A stretch of DNA of 64,000 bases from Glycocaulis sp050485565 (lineage in GTDB: Bacteria; Pseudomonadota; Alphaproteobacteria; Caulobacterales; Maricaulaceae), in NCBI RefSeq assembly GCF_050485565.1, contig NZ_JBJHBQ010000003.1, positions 124,001-188,000 of the forward strand, given 5' to 3'. How positions within the stretch are numbered: position 1 is the stretch's first letter; each line of letters opens with the position of its first letter. Of the stretch, positions 42,089 through 49,931 are shown in pieces. The notes below the pieces were generated by a model. That model made no database searches. It saw nothing but the letters and a program-made list of their open reading frames with translations, and was not told the origin of the DNA. Made by a program: the position numbers and the translations under genes.

Positions 42089-42113
42089 ACTCCTGACAGT
42101 TTCTGTCAGGAGT
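42089..42113. promoter_or_regulatory. Perfect palindromic operator between divergent genes
   Basis: Arm ACTCCTGACAG (42089-42099), spacer TTT, and its exact complement (42103-42113): 11-base arms. It lies 46 bases before the monooxygenase-like gene and 18 bases before the WYL regulator start, suiting repression of both. Confidence 0.7.
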
Positions 42114-42131
42114 GTGCCGGAGAATGGTGCC

Positions 42132-42809
42132 GTGAAATCGCTTCGCCTGTTCGCTGTATTGGACGAGTTGCGGGCCGCCCGCCGCCCTGTGGCTGCACAT
42201 ACCATGGCCGAAAGGCTGGGGGTTTCAGAACGCACCATCTATCGCGATATCGCCAGCCTTCAGGCCATGGGCGCGCCGGTGCGCGGCGAAGCGGGGCTGG
42301 GCTATCAGCTGGAGCCCGGCTATTTCCTTCCACCCCTCCAGTTCAGTCCGGATGAAATGGAGGCGGTGATGCTGGCCCTGCGCCTGTTATCGGCGCGCAA
42401 CGAGGCTGCGCTCAGCGCCGCGGCCGCCCGCGCCCGCGGCAAGATTGCCGCCGTGCTGGGCGGGGAGGGCTCCCAACGTTTCCACAATCTGCCTTTGCTT
42501 GCGGTGTCACGCAGCCATGACACGGACCGCTCCGCCGAGCAGTGGGAGGGACTCTTGCGCCAGGCCATACGCGAACGGCGCGTGGTGGATCTGAGCTATA
42601 ACAGCCTGTCAGAGCATCAAAGCGAAAGGCGGGTCTGGCCGCTGGGCCTGACCGTGTTTGACGAAGCCTGGCTACTGACCGCGTGGTGTGAACAGGCCGG
42701 GGCGTTCCGCAATTTCCGCCTCGACCGCATGCGCGCCGCCACCCTGACAGACACACGTTTCCAGCCCGCCGCCGGCCAGCGCTTCGCGGACTATCTGGCC
42801 AGCCTTTAG
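42132..42809 (+). CDS. YafY-type HTH/WYL-domain transcriptional regulator
   Basis: 225 residues from a GTG start with GGAG nine bases upstream. The N-terminal DeoR-like winged helix reads KSLRLFAVLDELRAARRPVAAHTMAERLGVSERTIYRDIASL. A WYL ligand domain follows, with the variant motif VVDLSYNSLSEHQSERRVWPLGL and FDEAWLLTAWCEQAGAFRNFRLDRM. Such regulators sense small molecules or nucleic-acid fragments and commonly control the divergent gene, here the monooxygenase-like gene, through the palindrome at 42089-42113. Confidence 0.87.
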   Translation: MKSLRLFAVLDELRAARRPVAAHTMAERLGVSERTIYRDIASLQAMGAPVRGEAGLGYQLEPGYFLPPLQFSPDEMEAVMLALRLLSARNEAALSAAAARARGKIAAVLGGEGSQRFHNLPLLAVSRSHDTDRSAEQWEGLLRQAIRERRVVDLSYNSLSEHQSERRVWPLGLTVFDEAWLLTAWCEQAGAFRNFRLDRMRAATLTDTRFQPAAGQRFADYLASL

Positions 42810-43033
42810 GGCATGGAGCACTTGATACTGGACGCTGGCCGCAAGATTTGTGCTTGCCCAAGCACGAGAGGCCGACATGACAGCCCCACCGGATTACGCA
42901 ACATGCTTCCGGTGGGCTGATACGAGAACGAGAAGAATATCCCGGCCAGGAGAGGTAGTGCGCCTTACGCGCCAGCTTTGAGAGTTCCTGCTCCGAAACC
43001 ATCAGCCGGTCGCAAAGGAGGAACTCTCACAAT
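42810..43033 (+). other. Intergenic leader with two hairpins
   Basis: Between the WYL regulator and the tiny gene. GTGCTTG-CC-CAAGCAC (42850-42865) and AGCCCCACCGGA/TCCGGTGGGCT (42882-42918, one bulged C) are strong inverted repeats without T runs. No larger gene is seen; a small RNA or 5' leader is possible. Confidence 0.4.
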
Positions 43034-43102
43034 ATGATGCGTACGCTGTTCGCCTGTTATTTCGAGCGTTACTGGCAACTGTTCTTGGTGAGTGTGGTGC
43101 GC
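43017..43102 (+). repeat. Copy 2 of the 86-bp repeat
   Basis: Intact partner of 41343-41428, offset by 1674 bases, with seven substitutions. It covers the ribosome site GGAGGAAC and the first 23 codons of the 52-codon frame at 43034. Confidence 0.7.
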
Positions 43103-43192
43103 GGCCTGACGGATCACAGGGTCAAGAAATTGATCACATTGGGTACAAGCCTGGTGCGCCGAAAGCCTGATAGTGTGTGCAAGAGGCGCTAG
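43034..43192 (+). CDS. Candidate 52-residue protein with duplicated 5' end
   Basis: Frame ATG to TAG encoding MMRTLFACYFERYWQLFLVS at its start, then VVRGLTDHRVKKLITLG and a basic tail (RRKPDSVCKRR). AAGGAGG lies 12 bases before ATG. The N-terminal half is aromatic and amphipathic, the C-terminal half very basic, so it could be a membrane- or nucleic-acid-associated peptide. No family is recognised. Support comes from the second copy at 41360, whose differences within the shared codons are conservative (Met/Val, Gln/His, Val/Met) or silent. It might instead be a piece of an old mobile element. Confidence 0.45.
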   Translation: MMRTLFACYFERYWQLFLVSVVRGLTDHRVKKLITLGTSLVRRKPDSVCKRR

Positions 43193-43228
43193 CTTGCACG
43201 GGGATTCTTGAAAGGGTGCATCCAGACG

Positions 43229-44011
43229 ATGGACTTCACACCGGGCATGGTCGACGCGCGGCTGCCGACGCCACTTTATCATCAGGTCTACCTGATACTG
43301 CGTGACCAGATACGCCGTGGCGTTCTGGCATCCGGTGACGTCGTGCCGGGTGAACAGGAGCTGGCGCGCCTGATGAATGTGTCGCGCATAACGGTGAAGC
43401 GCGCACTGAACGAGCTGGCGTCCGACGGGCTGGTGAGCCGCCATCGCGGGCGAGGGACCGTTGTTTCCGCTCCGGGGTTCTCGCCCATGGTCAAGGGCTC
43501 GTTCGATAATCTTATCGAGTCCCTGCGGTTGATGGGGCTGGAAACCCAGATCGAGCTTGTCGAGCACAGTTCAGCCAGTGCCGGCGAAGCCTTGGCCGAG
43601 GCTCTGGGCCTGCCAGCCGGCGCGCCAGTGAAGCGGATCGTCCGGCTTCGCAAATTGCAGGACGAACCCTTTTCCCACCTCACCACCCACCTCCCGGAGG
43701 CCATCGCACGGAAGATTCCGGCCGAAGCATTCGGAACCGAACCCATGCTTGTGCTGCTGCAAAAGGCCGGGGTGGAGGTGTGTGAGGCGGAACAGTGGAT
43801 AACGGCGACAAGCGCACCTGTAGCCGTTGCGTCCTTGCTGGACGTGCCCGCAGGCTCTCCGCTGTTGTGCATTGAGCGGATCATGCGCGACGGTGAGGGC
43901 CGGGCTGTTCAACAGATCACGGCGTATTACCGCTCTGACCGGTTCCAGTACCATCTTAAATCCCGAAGAAAGCGCGCCTCGTCCGATGCCGCCTGGAAAC
44001 AGGATGGCTAA
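43229..44011 (+). CDS. GntR-family regulator with UTRA domain (HutC subfamily)
   Basis: 260 residues. The winged helix reads LPTPLYHQVYLILRDQIRRG, then GEQELARLMNVSRITVKRAL with RHRGRGTVV. A C-terminal UTRA sensor domain follows (KRIVRLRKLQDEPFSHLTTHLP, SPLLCIERIMRDGEGRAVQQ). The ATG at 43229 is preferred to a TTG at 43208. UTRA regulators sense the pathway substrate or an intermediate. The next gene is a TonB-dependent receptor with GTAT-N8-ATAC sites in front, so this is the best local candidate for control of the island. Confidence 0.9.
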   Translation: MDFTPGMVDARLPTPLYHQVYLILRDQIRRGVLASGDVVPGEQELARLMNVSRITVKRALNELASDGLVSRHRGRGTVVSAPGFSPMVKGSFDNLIESLRLMGLETQIELVEHSSASAGEALAEALGLPAGAPVKRIVRLRKLQDEPFSHLTTHLPEAIARKIPAEAFGTEPMLVLLQKAGVEVCEAEQWITATSAPVAVASLLDVPAGSPLLCIERIMRDGEGRAVQQITAYYRSDRFQYHLKSRRKRASSDAAWKQDG

Positions 44012-44031
44012 GGCCAGGGTTTGATGCAGCT

Positions 44032-44047
44032 GTATGGTTTTGCGTAC
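44032..44047 (+). promoter_or_regulatory. Weak GTAT-N8-(A/G)TAC site
   Basis: GTATGGTTTTGCGTAC, one mismatch to the GTAT-N8-ATAC dyad found at 44180, 54029 and 56448. It is 171 bases before the receptor start. Confidence 0.35.
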
Positions 44048-44179
44048 AATATACCAATTCCCGCTCCCCAGTGCCGGGGGGAGTGCCGCGCCCTTTGTGC
44101 AACAGGCAGGCGGCGTTTTTCAGGGCTTATCGGAATGATAGCGTTGACAGAGCGTGCGGGCTTGGTGCAGCGTTACGTG

Positions 44180-44195
44180 GTATTATAAGCCATAC
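44180..44195 (+). promoter_or_regulatory. GTAT-N8-ATAC operator before the TonB receptor
   Basis: GTATTATAAGCCATAC; on the minus strand it is preceded by CCAACTT, giving the same 12-mer CCAACTTGTATG as at 56442-56453. It ends 22 bases before the receptor ATG. Confidence 0.6.
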
Positions 44196-44217
44196 AAGTT
44201 GGCAGAAGGGGAATTCC

Positions 44218-46392
44218 ATGCGCACGACCGCACTCACGACTACCGCTTTCATCGCTCTGGCGATGGCGGCACCGGCAATTGCACAGGATCAGGGTGAGCA
44301 GATTGCCCGGTCCGGCCCGCAGCTGGAAGTAATCACCATTACCGCCCGCAAGACCGAGGAGAACCTGCAGGAGGTTCCGATCGCGGTTTCGGCGTATACG
44401 GCGGCAGAGATTCAGCGCCGGGGCATCCGCAACGCGCAGGATCTCAGTTCGATCACGCCGGGCCTTAATGTGGAGCAGGATCAGGGGCGGCGCTTTGACC
44501 GTCCGGTGATCCGCGGCCAGTCAAACGTTCTTGGCGTTCCCAATGCCGCGTCGTTCGTTGACGGCGTGTACATCCCCGACAGCCTGTTTGCCACCGAGCT
44601 TGCCTTTGTCGACCAGATTGAAGTGATCAAGGGGCCGCAATCGGCGCTCTATGGCCGTCAGACCTTCTCCGGTGCCATCAGCTACACGACGCGCGAGCCG
44701 TCTGACGTCTTTGAAGGCCAGCTGCGCGTAACCGCTGCCGAGCATGACGAGTACAATTTCCTTGGCAGCATTAGCGGCCCGATTGTCGATGGTGTGCTGA
44801 GCGGTCAACTCGCGCTCAACTACTACACCTATGGCGGTGAGTATCGGAACAACGCCGTGGGCGATCCGAGCTTTGGCCGTACGATCGGCCAGGAAGAGAC
44901 GCGCGGCATTTCGGGTGGTCTGCGCTTTACGCCAAACGACAATCTCAGCTTCACCCTGCGGGCCACCTACGCGGAGAATGATGACGGCCACGAGGTCATG
45001 GTGCTTCAGCGTGCGTCCAACAATAACTGCTTCCTGACCACGGCCAGCCGCTATTATTGCGGCGCAATCAATGTCGGCCCGGAAGATATCACGCTCAATC
45101 TTGATGCGGTCGGTGGCGGCGGTGTCTCGCGCGAAACCACCCGCATCAGCCTGATTTCGGAGTATGATTTCGAGAACGGGTTCACGCTGACCTCGATCAG
45201 CGGGTACAATAATTCCTACGAGTCCCGCAAAGCCGATCTCGACTTCCTGCCGATTGCCGCGCTGGGCGGTTCGCTGCATGTCGATGACCGGATCGATATC
45301 GAGAGCTTCTCGCAGGAAATCCGCATCGCCTCGCCCGTTGACCAGCGCTTCAGCTGGCTTGCAGGTCTCTACTACTACAATGGCGATACCTGGAACGGGC
45401 GTTACCGTTTCGCGACGGATGCGCTGCAGGATAATGGCGTGGTGGGCGTGACCAACTATGCCGCCTTCGCCCTTGCCCGGTTTGACTTCACCGACCGGCT
45501 GACGGGTACGGCGGAAGTGCGTATCGCCGAGGAAGAGCTGACGCTTCAGGGCAGCGCCGCGAACTTTGACCTCAGCGCTACCTATCGCAGCACCAATCCG
45601 CGCTTCACGCTGGCCTACCAGGCTACTGATTTCACGATGCTCTACGCATCGGCGGCTCGCGGCAACAAGCCTGGTGGCTTTAACGCCGATGTGCGCCTGG
45701 CACCCGATCAACTGTCCTATGGTGAGGAAAGCGCCTGGAACTATGAGATCGGTATCAAGAGCGATCTGTTTGACCAGCGTGTCCGCCTCAATGCGGCAGC
45801 GTTTTACATTGACTGGACCAACCAGCAGCTGACCCAGAGCACGGTTGTGGCGGTTGGCGGTACAGCTCCGTTCATCCGCAATGTCGGTGAGCTGGAAGTG
45901 CGCGGCTTCGAGCTGGAAGGCGAGTTCCAGGTGACGGATAACTGGCGCCTGCGTGGCACGTATTCCTACGCGGAATCGGAGTACACGGATGCGTTCGATC
46001 CTGACCACAACACGCTGACGGGCAATGGTGACATTACCGGCAACACGGCGCCGAACGCACCGCGTACCCAGTTCTCGGTCGGCACGCATGTCTGGTGGCC
46101 GATGTTCAACGACTCGCGCGGCTTCTTCGATGCGACCTACGCCTATCGTGGCCGCAAGTTCGCTCAGGTCAGCAATCTGGCATGGGTCGATCCGCGTGAC
46201 GTTGCCAACGCCCAGCTGGGCTGGGAGCTTAACCAGCACCGCGTGATCCTGTTCGGACGCAATCTGTTCGACAATATCGATCCGCTGGGTGTGACCCGCT
46301 ATGTCGACTTCGGCGATTCAAACCGCCGGGGCTTCCTCGGCACGCTGCCGCGTGGACGTCAGTTCGGCATCACTTACGAGATGTCGTTCTGA
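44218..46392 (+). CDS. TonB-dependent outer-membrane receptor
   Basis: 724-residue receptor. The signal peptide MRTTALTTTAFIALAMAAPAIA is followed by a TonB-box-like LEVITITARKTEENLQ, a plug domain (VPIAVSAYTAAEIQRRG to IEVIKGPQSALYGRQTFSGAISYTTREP) and a 22-strand barrel ending in Phe (QFGITYEMSF). Such receptors import scarce substrates too large for porins. The neighbouring peptide-type ABC transporter and catabolic genes suggest an organic substrate, not a metal chelate. Start: AGAAGGGG precedes ATG at 44218. It is preceded by a GTAT-N8-ATAC site and followed by alternative hairpins before the ABC genes. Confidence 0.94.
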   Translation: MRTTALTTTAFIALAMAAPAIAQDQGEQIARSGPQLEVITITARKTEENLQEVPIAVSAYTAAEIQRRGIRNAQDLSSITPGLNVEQDQGRRFDRPVIRGQSNVLGVPNAASFVDGVYIPDSLFATELAFVDQIEVIKGPQSALYGRQTFSGAISYTTREPSDVFEGQLRVTAAEHDEYNFLGSISGPIVDGVLSGQLALNYYTYGGEYRNNAVGDPSFGRTIGQEETRGISGGLRFTPNDNLSFTLRATYAENDDGHEVMVLQRASNNNCFLTTASRYYCGAINVGPEDITLNLDAVGGGGVSRETTRISLISEYDFENGFTLTSISGYNNSYESRKADLDFLPIAALGGSLHVDDRIDIESFSQEIRIASPVDQRFSWLAGLYYYNGDTWNGRYRFATDALQDNGVVGVTNYAAFALARFDFTDRLTGTAEVRIAEEELTLQGSAANFDLSATYRSTNPRFTLAYQATDFTMLYASAARGNKPGGFNADVRLAPDQLSYGEESAWNYEIGIKSDLFDQRVRLNAAAFYIDWTNQQLTQSTVVAVGGTAPFIRNVGELEVRGFELEGEFQVTDNWRLRGTYSYAESEYTDAFDPDHNTLTGNGDITGNTAPNAPRTQFSVGTHVWWPMFNDSRGFFDATYAYRGRKFAQVSNLAWVDPRDVANAQLGWELNQHRVILFGRNLFDNIDPLGVTRYVDFGDSNRRGFLGTLPRGRQFGITYEMSF

Positions 46393-46429
46393 TAGGTTAG
46401 CATCGAGATACGTCTCGCGTTCGCATTGA

Positions 46430-46473
46430 GGGCGCTTCCGGCCGGCAGCCGGGAGCGCCCGAATGCTCCCGGC
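46430..46473 (+). other. Mutually exclusive hairpins between receptor and ABC genes
   Basis: Segment A (46430-46442) pairs with B (46448-46460) over 13 positions with one G-U pair. B (46448-46456, GCCGGGAGC) also pairs perfectly with C (46465-46473, GCTCCCGGC). No T run follows. It may set the ratio of receptor to transporter mRNA. Confidence 0.45.
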
Positions 46474-46517
46474 ACCCGTCTGTTGTTGCGTAGCCCCGTA
46501 AGGAAGAGTTCAACCCC

Positions 46518-47441
46518 GTGTCTGCCCTTAAAGGACTGCGTGATCTGGCCTTCGTCCTGTTCGCGACGATGACCGTGCTGTTCTTCCTGCTGCGTCTGAC
46601 GGGCGATCCGGCCATCGTGCTGGCGGGCGAGGGGGCATCGCCTGCGCAGGTGGAGGCCATCCGCGCCGAATATGGCTTCGATGAGCCGATCCTGATCCAG
46701 TATTTCATCTACGCCGGCAAGCTGCTGACGCTGGATTTCGGGGTGTCGCTGGCTGATGGCACACCGGCGCTGGAAAAGGCGCTGATCTCTTTTCCTGCCA
46801 CCCTGTTTCTCGCCTTCATGGCGCTCTCCGTGAATCTGATGATCTCCCTGCCGACCGGGCTCTGGCTTGGGCAGGCCCGCAAGGGCGTAGCGCGGCGTGG
46901 CGTGAGGGGGCTCATCACCGTGATACAGGGCTTTCCCGGCTTCGTGATCGCCTTGTTGATGATCAATATTTTCGCCGTCGCGCTGGAATGGCTGCCGACG
47001 GTCGGCTTTGGCGGGCCGGCAACCTGGATACTGCCCACCCTGTCGGTCGTGTCCTTCCTGGCACCCAAGCTGATCCGGGTGGTCGAGGCCAATACCTATG
47101 CCGCGCTGACCTCCAACTATGTGCGCACAGCCAAGGCGAGCGGCGCGCCAGACAATGTGATTCTGTGGCGGCATGTCGCGCCGAACGCGCTTCTGGGCGC
47201 CATTGCGCTGGTGGGGGCGGAGTTTGCCTTCATGCTGACCGGGCTGGTGGTGATTGAGACCATCTTCGCATGGCCGGGCATTGGGTGGCTGCTGGTCCAG
47301 TCCACGCTCAGCCTCGACTTTCCGGTGGTTCAGGCCGTCGTGTTCCTGATGGTGCTTGGCGTGTTCGCCACCAACGCGCTGGCAGAACAGCTACAGGCCA
47401 CGCTGGATCCGCGCATTGGTAATGCCAGGGGGGCGGGGTGA
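46518..47441 (+). CDS. ABC transporter permease, OppB/DppB type
   Basis: Inner-membrane permease of 307 residues starting at GTG with AAGGAAG upstream. Six helices are visible, with FVLFATMTVLFFLLRLTGDPA at the start, which matches the OppB/DppB N-terminus, and the EAA-type cytoplasmic loop YVRTAKASGAPDNVILWRHVAPNAL. It pairs with the OppC-type permease that follows in a five-gene overlapping operon (46518-51451). Family members import peptides, opines, nickel chelates or glycosides. No substrate can be assigned from the permease. Confidence 0.92.
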   Translation: MSALKGLRDLAFVLFATMTVLFFLLRLTGDPAIVLAGEGASPAQVEAIRAEYGFDEPILIQYFIYAGKLLTLDFGVSLADGTPALEKALISFPATLFLAFMALSVNLMISLPTGLWLGQARKGVARRGVRGLITVIQGFPGFVIALLMINIFAVALEWLPTVGFGGPATWILPTLSVVSFLAPKLIRVVEANTYAALTSNYVRTAKASGAPDNVILWRHVAPNALLGAIALVGAEFAFMLTGLVVIETIFAWPGIGWLLVQSTLSLDFPVVQAVVFLMVLGVFATNALAEQLQATLDPRIGNARGAG

Positions 47442-48253
47442 TGAGCGCTCTGAAGCGTGTTCCCGTATTGGGCATTCTTATGGCGTTTGCGGGGCTGGTC
47501 TGCCTCGTCATCATGGTATTTGGCGATGCGCTGTCCGGCCATGACCACCGGGCGATGAATCTGGATTTGCGTCTGGCTCCGCCGCTGACGGGCGGGCATT
47601 TGCTGGGGACGGACGAGCTGGGGCGCGATGTACTCGCCCGGCTGCTTACCGGCTTGCGCTGGTCGGTCGCTACCGCGCTCAGCGCCACCTTCATCGCCTT
47701 TGTCATCGGTACGACGTTCGGGCTGGTGGCCGCCCGCGGGCAGTCGGCGCTGGGTGGCGTGATGCGCCTGCTGACGACGTTTACACAAGCCTTTCCGCCC
47801 TTCGTGCTGGCAGTCACCGTGATCGCGGTCATGGGCGATGCCGGCTTCTTCTCTATAGTGCTGACGCTGGGGCTGGTGACATGGCCGGTATTTTCCCGCG
47901 TGGTGTATGCCGAGGCGCGCAGCCTGTTCGAGCGCGAGCATGTTCTGGCGGCGGAAATGACGGGGATGCCTGCCATCCGCCTCTTCGTGCGCCATGTCCT
48001 GCCCGGCCTGATACCCAGCCTGTCGGTGCTGGTCGTGTTTCACTTCGCCGACATGATCGTGGCCGAGAGCGCGCTGTCCTTCCTGGGGATTGGCGCGCCG
48101 CTGGGGGCGGCGACATGGGGCGCAATGCTGTCTGAAAGCCGGGGCTACATGCTGTCAGCGCCCTGGCTGACGCTCTCTCCGGCTCTGGCGATGGTGGCGA
48201 TTATCGTCTGTGCGCATGCTCTGGGCCAGCATCTCAGGAATGCGAACCGATGA
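47441..48253 (+). CDS. ABC transporter permease, OppC/DppC type
   Basis: 270-residue partner permease. It shows the OppC-specific opening with LRLAPPLTGGHLLGTDELGRDVLARLLTGLRWS (split around the first helix), five to six helices, and the EAA loop FEREHVLAAEMTGMPAIRLFVRHVLPGLIP. ATG overlaps the upstream stop (ATGA-like arrangement), and the next gene overlaps by four bases. A GTG three bases earlier is an alternative start. Together with 46518-47441 it forms the heterodimeric channel. Confidence 0.92.
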   Translation: MSALKRVPVLGILMAFAGLVCLVIMVFGDALSGHDHRAMNLDLRLAPPLTGGHLLGTDELGRDVLARLLTGLRWSVATALSATFIAFVIGTTFGLVAARGQSALGGVMRLLTTFTQAFPPFVLAVTVIAVMGDAGFFSIVLTLGLVTWPVFSRVVYAEARSLFEREHVLAAEMTGMPAIRLFVRHVLPGLIPSLSVLVVFHFADMIVAESALSFLGIGAPLGAATWGAMLSESRGYMLSAPWLTLSPALAMVAIIVCAHALGQHLRNANR

Positions 48254-49047
48254 GCCAGCTTACCGCATCTGCGCCGCCCTCGCTCGGCGTCAACGGCCTG
48301 CGCATCAGTGCAGGTGACAATGTGCTCGTGCCCGGTCTGTCCCTGACCATCGGCCGGGGCGAGATATTGGGCATGGTCGGCGCGTCCGGCTCCGGCAAGA
48401 CGATTTCGGCCTTCTCACTTGCCCGGCTGCTGCCCGAAACGCTCACTCAGTCCGGCGAGATCAGCCTTGAAGGCGAGCGGATCGACCTTCTGTCCGAAGC
48501 GCAGATGCGCAAGGTCCGCGGCGGGCGCATCGGCATGGTGTTTCAGGACCCGCTATCCTCGTTCAACCCGCTGCGTACCGTGGGTTCGATACTGGTGGAG
48601 TCCATCTGCCGGCATCAGGGACTGCCCGCCAGTCAGGCGCGCGAACTGGCCATCGAGACGCTGGCCACGATGCGGCTTCCGGGCCGCAATGCGTCAGTGG
48701 ACGCCTATCCCCATATGCTGTCGGGCGGCCAGCGTCAGCGCGCCATGATCGGGCTGGCGCTGGTCAACCAGCCGGCGCTGATTATCGCCGATGAGCCGAC
48801 GACCGCGCTCGATCCCACGATCCAGCTGCAGATACTGGCCCTGCTGCGCCATCAGGCTTCAAGCGCGGCCTGCCTGTTCATCACCCACGATATTGGCGCG
48901 GCATCGGCCATCTGTGACCGGCTGGCTGTGATGAATGCAGGCGTGATCGTGGAGGAGGGACCGACAGATCAGCTGCTCTCCTCGCCCACTCATCCGTTCA
49001 CGCGCGAGCTGCTCTCGCATGCACCGGGAGGCGCGCGTTTCCGATGA
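48250..49047 (+). CDS. ABC transporter ATPase, OppD/DppD type
   Basis: 265-residue nucleotide-binding subunit. Walker A is GASGSGKTISAF, the signature MLSGGQRQRAMIG, Walker B ALIIADEPTTALD and the switch His in LFITHDIGAA. It is shorter than E. coli OppD, stopping at LLSHAPGGARFR. The C-terminal oligopeptide-transporter extension, which in several systems carries an iron-sulfur cluster, is therefore absent. It overlaps both neighbours by four bases. It is expected to pair with the OppF-type ATPase to power uptake. Confidence 0.92.
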   Translation: MSQLTASAPPSLGVNGLRISAGDNVLVPGLSLTIGRGEILGMVGASGSGKTISAFSLARLLPETLTQSGEISLEGERIDLLSEAQMRKVRGGRIGMVFQDPLSSFNPLRTVGSILVESICRHQGLPASQARELAIETLATMRLPGRNASVDAYPHMLSGGQRQRAMIGLALVNQPALIIADEPTTALDPTIQLQILALLRHQASSAACLFITHDIGAASAICDRLAVMNAGVIVEEGPTDQLLSSPTHPFTRELLSHAPGGARFR

Positions 49048-49931
49048 GCAGCCCCTTGCTTCAGATACGTGATCTGGTGATCGATTACGGAAAGGGTGCG
49101 AGCCGTTTCCGGGCCCTGCATGGCTGCTCGTTCGACCTTGAACCGGGACAGGTCATGGCGGTGGTGGGTGAGTCCGGCTCAGGCAAATCCTCGCTTGTCC
49201 GCGCGGTGGCCGGGCTGGTGGCGCCTGCTTCGGGCGAGATGCTGCTGGATGGACAGGCCCTGCCACCCTTGCGCAAACGCCCGCCAGAGATGCGGCGCGT
49301 CATCCAGATGGTTTTTCAGGACCCCGGCGCCAGCCTCAACCCGCTGCACCGCGTCCATGCCATTATCGAGGAGCCCCTGCTGGTCACTGGCTATGGCGAT
49401 GCGGCGCGCCGTGCTGTCCGTGTGGCCGAGCTGATGGAGATGACCCAGCTTTCCACTGACCTTGCCCGCCGCCGGCCGCGCGAATTGTCGGGCGGGCAGA
49501 AGCAGCGTGTGGCGATTGCCCGCGCGCTGGCAATGGAGCCGCGCCTGCTGATTGCGGATGAAGCGCTCTCGGCGCTGGATTTCACGACGCAGGACCATGT
49601 CTCGCGCCTGTTGTCGGACCTGCGCCGTGACCTGAACCTTGCCATGCTGTTTGTCTCACACGACATGCGCAGCGTGCGGCGCATGGCCGACGATGTATGC
49701 GTCATCGAGAAGGGCCATGTGGTCGAGCAGGGGCCGGTCAGTGAGGTCCTCTACAATCCGAAATCGGCCTATACGCGGCTTTTGCTCGCGGCGGCCCTCA
49801 ATCCGCGCGCCGCGCTGTCCGATCCGCGCCTTGCCGAGGCGCTGGAGAACGGGGAAGCGGTATCGGAGGAGGCGCTGAAAGGCGTGATGGACATCATCCG
49901 GGGCGGCGCACTGATGGGAGATGCGCGATGA
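49044..49931 (+). CDS. ABC transporter ATPase, OppF/DppF type
   Basis: 295 residues. Walker A is GESGSGKSSLVRAV, the Q-loop lies in VIQMVFQDPGASLNPLH, the signature is ELSGGQKQRVAIARAL, Walker B LLIADEALSALD (note Ala instead of Pro after the Glu), and the switch His is in LFVSHDMRSVRR. The C-terminal tail includes NPKSAYTRLLLAAAL, typical of OppF/DppF. Overlaps of four bases on both sides show a tightly coupled operon ending with the binding protein. Confidence 0.92.
   Translation: MSSPLLQIRDLVIDYGKGASRFRALHGCSFDLEPGQVMAVVGESGSGKSSLVRAVAGLVAPASGEMLLDGQALPPLRKRPPEMRRVIQMVFQDPGASLNPLHRVHAIIEEPLLVTGYGDAARRAVRVAELMEMTQLSTDLARRRPRELSGGQKQRVAIARALAMEPRLLIADEALSALDFTTQDHVSRLLSDLRRDLNLAMLFVSHDMRSVRRMADDVCVIEKGHVVEQGPVSEVLYNPKSAYTRLLLAAALNPRAALSDPRLAEALENGEAVSEEALKGVMDIIRGGALMGDAR

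Noticed and set aside
43131..43149. Additional GTAT-N8-ATAC-like site inside the tiny gene, as autoregulatory site of GntR
   Set aside because: Minus-strand CTTGTACCCAATGTGATC matches the consensus at only about half of positions; arms are not symmetric.
44521..46239. Minus-strand open frame of about 570 codons opposite the TonB receptor
   Set aside because: The receptor on the plus strand has signal peptide, plug and terminal Phe; the antisense frame has no domain signature.
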